Assembly: GCA_030522415.1 (NCBI GenBank)
Contig: CM060106.1
Location: 29,319,485 to 29,383,484, forward strand
Reading direction: 5' to 3'
DNA length: 64,000 nt
Source: Channallabes apus
Lineage: Eukaryota > Chordata > Actinopteri > Siluriformes > Clariidae
Shown: positions 60,372 to 64,000 of the stretch, one piece after another
Layout: each line of letters begins with the position of its first letter
Numbering within the stretch: position 1 is the stretch's first letter
The notes under the pieces: model-generated
Seen by the model: the letters and a program-made list of their open reading frames with translations, nothing else
Databases searched by the model: none
What the model was told of the DNA's origin: nothing
Made by a program: the position numbers and the translations under genes

Positions 60372-60708
60372 TGTCACACTCATACACTCACACTCACACG
60401 ACCGGCACTAGGACCCGGAAGTAATGCGGTCGCGAACCCGGAAGTATAAGAGGAGTAAACAAACCACCCCATAGAGCTTAGTCACTGAGTTCGCCAGATT
60501 GTTTACTTTCTGATTCGAGTGTGTGTTTATAGGACGCGGGTTAAATGTGTGTTTTTTCCCTTGTTCCCCTTCTGTGAGAGTCCTTAAACTAATTCGCGTG
60601 GTTATCCTGCCGACTCGCTTGCTTCCGCGTTTGGGTTTACCGTCCACGCTACAAAGGGCTAACGGCTAATCGCTAAGTCTTCTGATCATCCGGGGTTAGT
60701 TCGCGACA
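60372..60708. mobile_element. LTR-like insertion (337 bp)
   Basis: A GC-rich segment beginning TGTCACACTC and ending GTTCGCGACA, between family C 5' sequence and Tc1 copy 2. TG...CA ends suggest an LTR. No target duplication was found (ACTATT left, GAATG right), so one flank may have been lost. TATAAGAGG at 60445 is a possible TATA box. Confidence 0.45.
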
Positions 60709-60737
60709 GAATGAAGTATAAAGATATAAATTATATA

Positions 60738-62356
60738 CAGTGGTGTGAAAAACTATTTGCCCCCCTCCTGATTTCTTATTCTTTTGCATGTTTGTCACAC
60801 AAAATGTTTCTGACCATCAAACACATTTGACTATTAGTCAAAGATAACACAAGTAAACACAAAATGCAGTTTTTAAATGAGGGGTTTTATTATTTAGGGA
60901 GAAAAAAAATCCAACCATGCATGGCCCTGTGTGAAAAAGTAATTGCCCCCCTTGTTAAAAAATAACTTAACTGTGGTTTATCACACCTGAGTTCAATTTC
61001 TGTAGTCATCCCCAGGCCTGATTACTGCCACACCTGTTTCAATCAAGAAATCACTTAAATAGGAGCTACCTGACACAGAGAAGTAGACCAAAAGCACCTC
61101 AAAAGCTAGACATCATGCCAAGATCCAAAGAAATTCAGGAACAAATGAGAACAATAGTAATTGAGATCTATCAGTCTGGTAAAGGTAATAAAGCCATTTC
61201 TAAAGCTTTGGGACTCCAGCGAACCACAGTGAGAGCCATTATCCACAAATGGCAAAAACATGGAACAGTGGTGAACCTTCCCAGGAGTGGCCGGCCGACC
61301 AAAATTACCCCAAGAGTGCAGAGACAACTCATCCGAGAGGCCACAAAAGACCCCAGGACAACATCTAAAGAACTGCAGGCCTCACTTGCCTCAATTAAGG
61401 TCAGTGTTCACGACTCCACCATAAGAAAGAGACTGGGCAAAAACGGGCTGCATGGCAGATTTCCAAGGCGCAAACCACTTTTAAGCTAAAAGAACATTAA
61501 GGCTCGTCTCAATTTTGCTAAAAAAACATCTCAATGATTGCCAAGACTTTTGGGAAAATACCTTGTGGACCGACGAGACAAAAGTTGAACTTTTTGGAAG
61601 GTGCGTGTCCCGTTACATCTGGCGTAAAAGTAACACAGCATTTCAGAAAAAGAACATCATACCAACAGTAAAATATGGTGGTGGTAGTGTGATGGTCTGG
61701 GGTTGTTTTGCTGCTTCAGGACCTGGAAGGCTTGCTGTGATAGATGGAACCATGAATTCTACTGTCTACCAAAAAATCCTGAAGGAGAATGTCCGGCCAT
61801 CTGTTCGTCAACTCAAGCTGAAGCGATCTTGGGTGCTGCAGCAGGACAATGACCCAAAACACATCAGCAAATCCACCTCTGAATGGCTGAAGAAAAACAA
61901 AATGAAGACTTTGGAGTGGCCTAGTCAACGTCCTGACCTGAATCCTATTGAGATGTTGTGGCATGACCTTAAATAGGCGGTTCATGCTAGAAAACCCTCA
62001 AATAAAGCTGAATTACAACAATTCTGCAAAGATGAGTGGGCCAAAATTCCTCCAGAGCGCTGTAAAAGACTCGTTGCAAGTTATCGCAAACGCTTGATTG
62101 CAGTTATTGCTGCTAAGGGTGGCCCAACCAGTTAGTAGGTTCAGGGGGCAATTACTTTTTCACACAGGGCCATGTAGGTTTGGATTTTTTTTCTCCCTAA
62201 ATAATAAAACCCCTCATTTAAAAACTGCATTTTGTGTTTACTTGTGTTATCTTTGACTAATAGTTAAATGTGTTTGATGGTCAGAAACATTTTGTGTGAC
62301 AAACATGCAAAAGAACAAGAAATCAGGAGGGGGGCAAATAGTTTTTCACACCACTG
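60738..62356 (+). mobile_element. Tc1 transposon, copy 2 (defective)
   Basis: Also 1619 bp with the same termini and TA flanks (60736-60737, 62357-62358), same orientation as copy 1, 2 kb downstream of it. The terminal repeats agree with each other better than those of copy 1. The transposase gene is broken. Confidence 0.95.
61115..62135 (+). pseudogene. Tc1 transposase pseudogene (copy 2)
   Basis: Same frame as copy 1 until Lys125 is replaced by a TAA stop (61487-61489). One extra A in an A-run at about 61519-61527 shifts the frame. A second nonsense change (TAG for Lys) occurs at about 61974-61976, after PIEMLWHDLK. The end also lacks the final Tyr because the stop comes one codon earlier. 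Missense differences from copy 1 include Ile for Lys14-region, Asn for Tyr in GYKAIS, Arg at position 60, Gly for Asp in NDLHGR, and Ile for Thr in KHTSK. The catalytic aspartate and glutamate blocks remain readable. It could still be mobilised by a transposase supplied elsewhere. Confidence 0.93.
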
Positions 62357-62359
62357 TAT

Positions 62360-62365
62360 ATATAA

Positions 62366-62427
<62 letters not shown>
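62360..62427. repeat. (TA)n tract
   Basis: TA repeats begin at the right TA flank of Tc1 copy 2. Confidence 0.95.
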
Positions 62428-62430
<3 letters not shown>

Positions 62431-62583
62431 CGGGTATAAACATAGTAAGGGCCCATCTGATTGGTCAAATTTGGACACACAAATGCTTGGCACATAAAGT
62501 ATTTATCGCAACTATTTGCAATATGGTTATCGCACATGCCATTATCACGATAACGATATTTTTTCGATATATCGTGCAGCCCT
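62428..62583. mobile_element. hAT-like right-end fragment
   Basis: The sequence ATTATCACGATAACGATATT and TTCGATATATCGTGCAGCCC+TA is typical of a hAT-type terminus (inverse TAGGGCTGCACGATATATCG). No left end was found, so the element is truncated. Confidence 0.55.
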
Positions 62584-62589
62584 AATCCC

Positions 62590-62960
62590 CATCATAAAAT
62601 CCAACGTCAGAAGTATGCAATTGAACATCTACAGACGCCTGATGCATTTTAGAAACAAGTGCTGTGGACTGATGACGTTAAAATAGAACCTCTTTGGCCA
62701 CTTTCAGCAAAGGCATGTTTGGAGAAAAAAGAGCAGCACTTTATGAAAAGAACACCTTCCCAACTACAGTATTAAGCATTGTGGTGGATCTATAATGCTT
62801 TAGGGTTGTGTTGCAGCCAGTTTCACAGGAAACATTGCACGAGGTGGAATTTAGTGGAAGAATGGATTCCACGAAATTTCAGCAAATTCTGGAATTATGT
62901 AAAAAAAGCTGAAGCTGAAAAGAGGAGGTGTTACTAAGTACTGATTATGTAGAGTGCCCA
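62590..62960 (+). pseudogene. Family C transposase, 3' remnant
   Basis: HHKIQRQKYAIEHLQTPDAF-like and LWTDDVKIEPLW (catalytic Asp block) are readable, then a GGGS-type KHCGGSIML-like stretch, with several stops and deletions. The DNDP and NPIE blocks are missing. It is the continuation of the remnant at 60099. Confidence 0.65.
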
Positions 62961-64000
62961 AACTTTTTGCGCAGTGCCACAATAATGTTTTAATTTTTTA
63001 TCTTTGTTCAATTTATGCATTTTTTCCATTTCCAAGAGAGACTGTGTTAACATCTGTTATTTATCAAGGGGTGCCTAAACCTTTGCATAAGACCGTGTAT
63101 ACTAATATCTACTGTCATACCTTAATGTCTCATTAATCACAGCTATAAGAGTGGTTTCTAAGGAAGATTCTCCATGTAATCTAAGAACAAATTTGTTTTG
63201 TACCAGGTTAAATGGAACTATAAATAAGTAGAATTATGGCATGTCATTAATTAATTGGTAATAGTCAGCATATTGTGGTATAAGACGCATAAAATACTTT
63301 GGGGGATGCTGTTAAAAAAAAAAAAAAAGCACACCTTGTCATGTTTTATTGCTGACATATTATACGCTTGGTTTCTCATATTGTAGCTCCAGTGTTTTTA
63401 AAGGTTCAGTGGGTCATTACAGGCCTTAAGTGAACCCTGTAATTAAAGGCTTTTAACCTCTTAAATGATTTCGAAACAGTGTCTAGTAATCTTATGAATA
63501 GATATTGTACAGAACTGTACATTGTAACCTGAACCATGCTTTAAAATGCCCCATGCGCACATCATAACGTACAGTACAGTATGGCATGCATGAGATATGA
63601 TGTATTGTACATAACATGTTAGAAATGTATTTATGCAGCACTATAAATAGAGGAAAATTCTATGCCCAATTACGTTAAAACTGCCAAAGATTCACTATCC
63701 ACCCACGTGGAGTGCCACGAAACTGAAACAAACTGCACCTGCACTCGTTCATCATTTCAATAGCCAGAGCTGAATGCTGTTATCAAAGCTGCACACAAGA
63801 GTCGACACAGAGAACCGTCCATTAAAGAAGGAGCTTCCATCCACTTAGGATTCAAGCCATGTTTCAGAAAAAGAAAAGAAGAAACGAGAGCGAACAGAAA
63901 AACTGTGCTCATAGCTTTGTAGAGACAAGACACAGCCATTTCATGAATTGACTTAACGGTATGCGGTGATTCTGTAAGCCACATCAGGGGGAACTGCGTG

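Larger units (their letters stand above)
59766..63099 (+). mobile_element. Older Tc1-like element (family C) split by nested insertions
   Basis: The left terminal region (GCAAAAGTTTGATAAATAAC, TGTTAACACAGTCTTACCAC, GGAAATGGAAAAAAATGCAC, 59770-59860) is matched in inverse at 62990-63099 (TTTTTTCCATTTCCAAGAGA, GACTGTGTTAACATCTG, CCTTTGCATAAGACCGTGTA). The transposase begins at 60099 and resumes after about 2.2 kb of inserted DNA near 62590. Confidence 0.75.
37061..64000. other. Upstream intron (or 5' region) of the B4GALNT gene
   Basis: The exon at 36954-37060 starts in mid-codon, so at least one exon must lie upstream. No membrane-anchor exon is recognised within 37-64 kb, so this is probably intron of at least 27 kb. 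Repeats are listed separately. Stretches 37.4-39.2, 40.8-42.7, 43.6-44.9, 45.4-46.7, 49.6-51.3, 55.3-57.1 and 63.1-64.0 kb show no recognisable gene. Confidence 0.5.

Noticed and set aside
63757..63984. Minus-strand frame with a hydrophobic stretch (STVFLFALVSSFLFL), a candidate membrane-anchor exon for the B4GALNT gene
   Set aside because: The N-terminal context does not resemble the family and no donor with the required phase (one base of a codon) was found.

Overview
The window looks like ray-finned fish nuclear DNA. It is AT-rich and intron-dominated, with long CA, TA and GA microsatellites and a dense mix of fish-type mobile elements: Tc1/mariner, hAT, a DIRS-type retrotransposon, LTR remnants and tRNA-derived SINEs. 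The SINE consensus (a tRNA-like head and a conserved core in the style of the Mermaid/DANA V-SINEs) and the Tc1 subfamily would suit an otophysan such as a catfish. That assignment is inference from remembered repeat families, not a database result.

One host gene is supported, on the minus strand. Five spliced exons (36954-37060, 14302-14400, 6365-6460, 2998-3088, 2532-2632) have matching splice sites and compatible phases. Together they encode part of the stem and the start of the PA14-like domain of a B4GALNT3/B4GALNT4-type beta-1,4-N-acetylgalactosaminyltransferase, a Golgi type II membrane enzyme. The first exon(s) with the membrane anchor should lie beyond 64000. The rest of PA14 and the catalytic domain should lie before position 1. 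Almost everything else is intron.

Layout by region. 1-2531: a LINE-tail-like repeat and a 1.16-kb hAT-like element (846-2001). 3.1-14.3 kb: microsatellites, a deleted Tc1-like element, SINEs, a palindromic Tc1-derived element (10.6-11.0 kb) and a possible conserved non-coding block (6.8-7.6 kb). 14.4-37 kb (22.5-kb intron): an 88-bp foldback, a hAT MITE with target duplication (21633-22401), an LTR-like sequence with an RFX-type palindrome (23.2-23.7 kb), a degenerate DIRS element with all its structural parts (26362-30129), a solo LTR with a 5-bp target duplication (31311-32268), a V-SINE and an unclassified inverted-repeat element (35.2-35.8 kb). 37-57 kb: more V-SINEs, decayed Tc1-like and mariner fragments, one V-SINE nested inside a Tc1-like element, and a GTGGCCAC-type repeat. 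57-63 kb: two 1619-bp Tc1 transposons of one subfamily in the same orientation. The first has an uninterrupted 340-residue DD34E transposase. The second is a pseudogene nested, with an LTR-like sequence and a hAT end, inside an older Tc1-like element.

No bacterial-style system, CRISPR array, rRNA or functional tRNA gene was seen. The most notable content is the near-intact Tc1 copy with mismatched terminal repeats, the structurally complete DIRS remnant, and two inverted-repeat elements that I cannot assign to a family.
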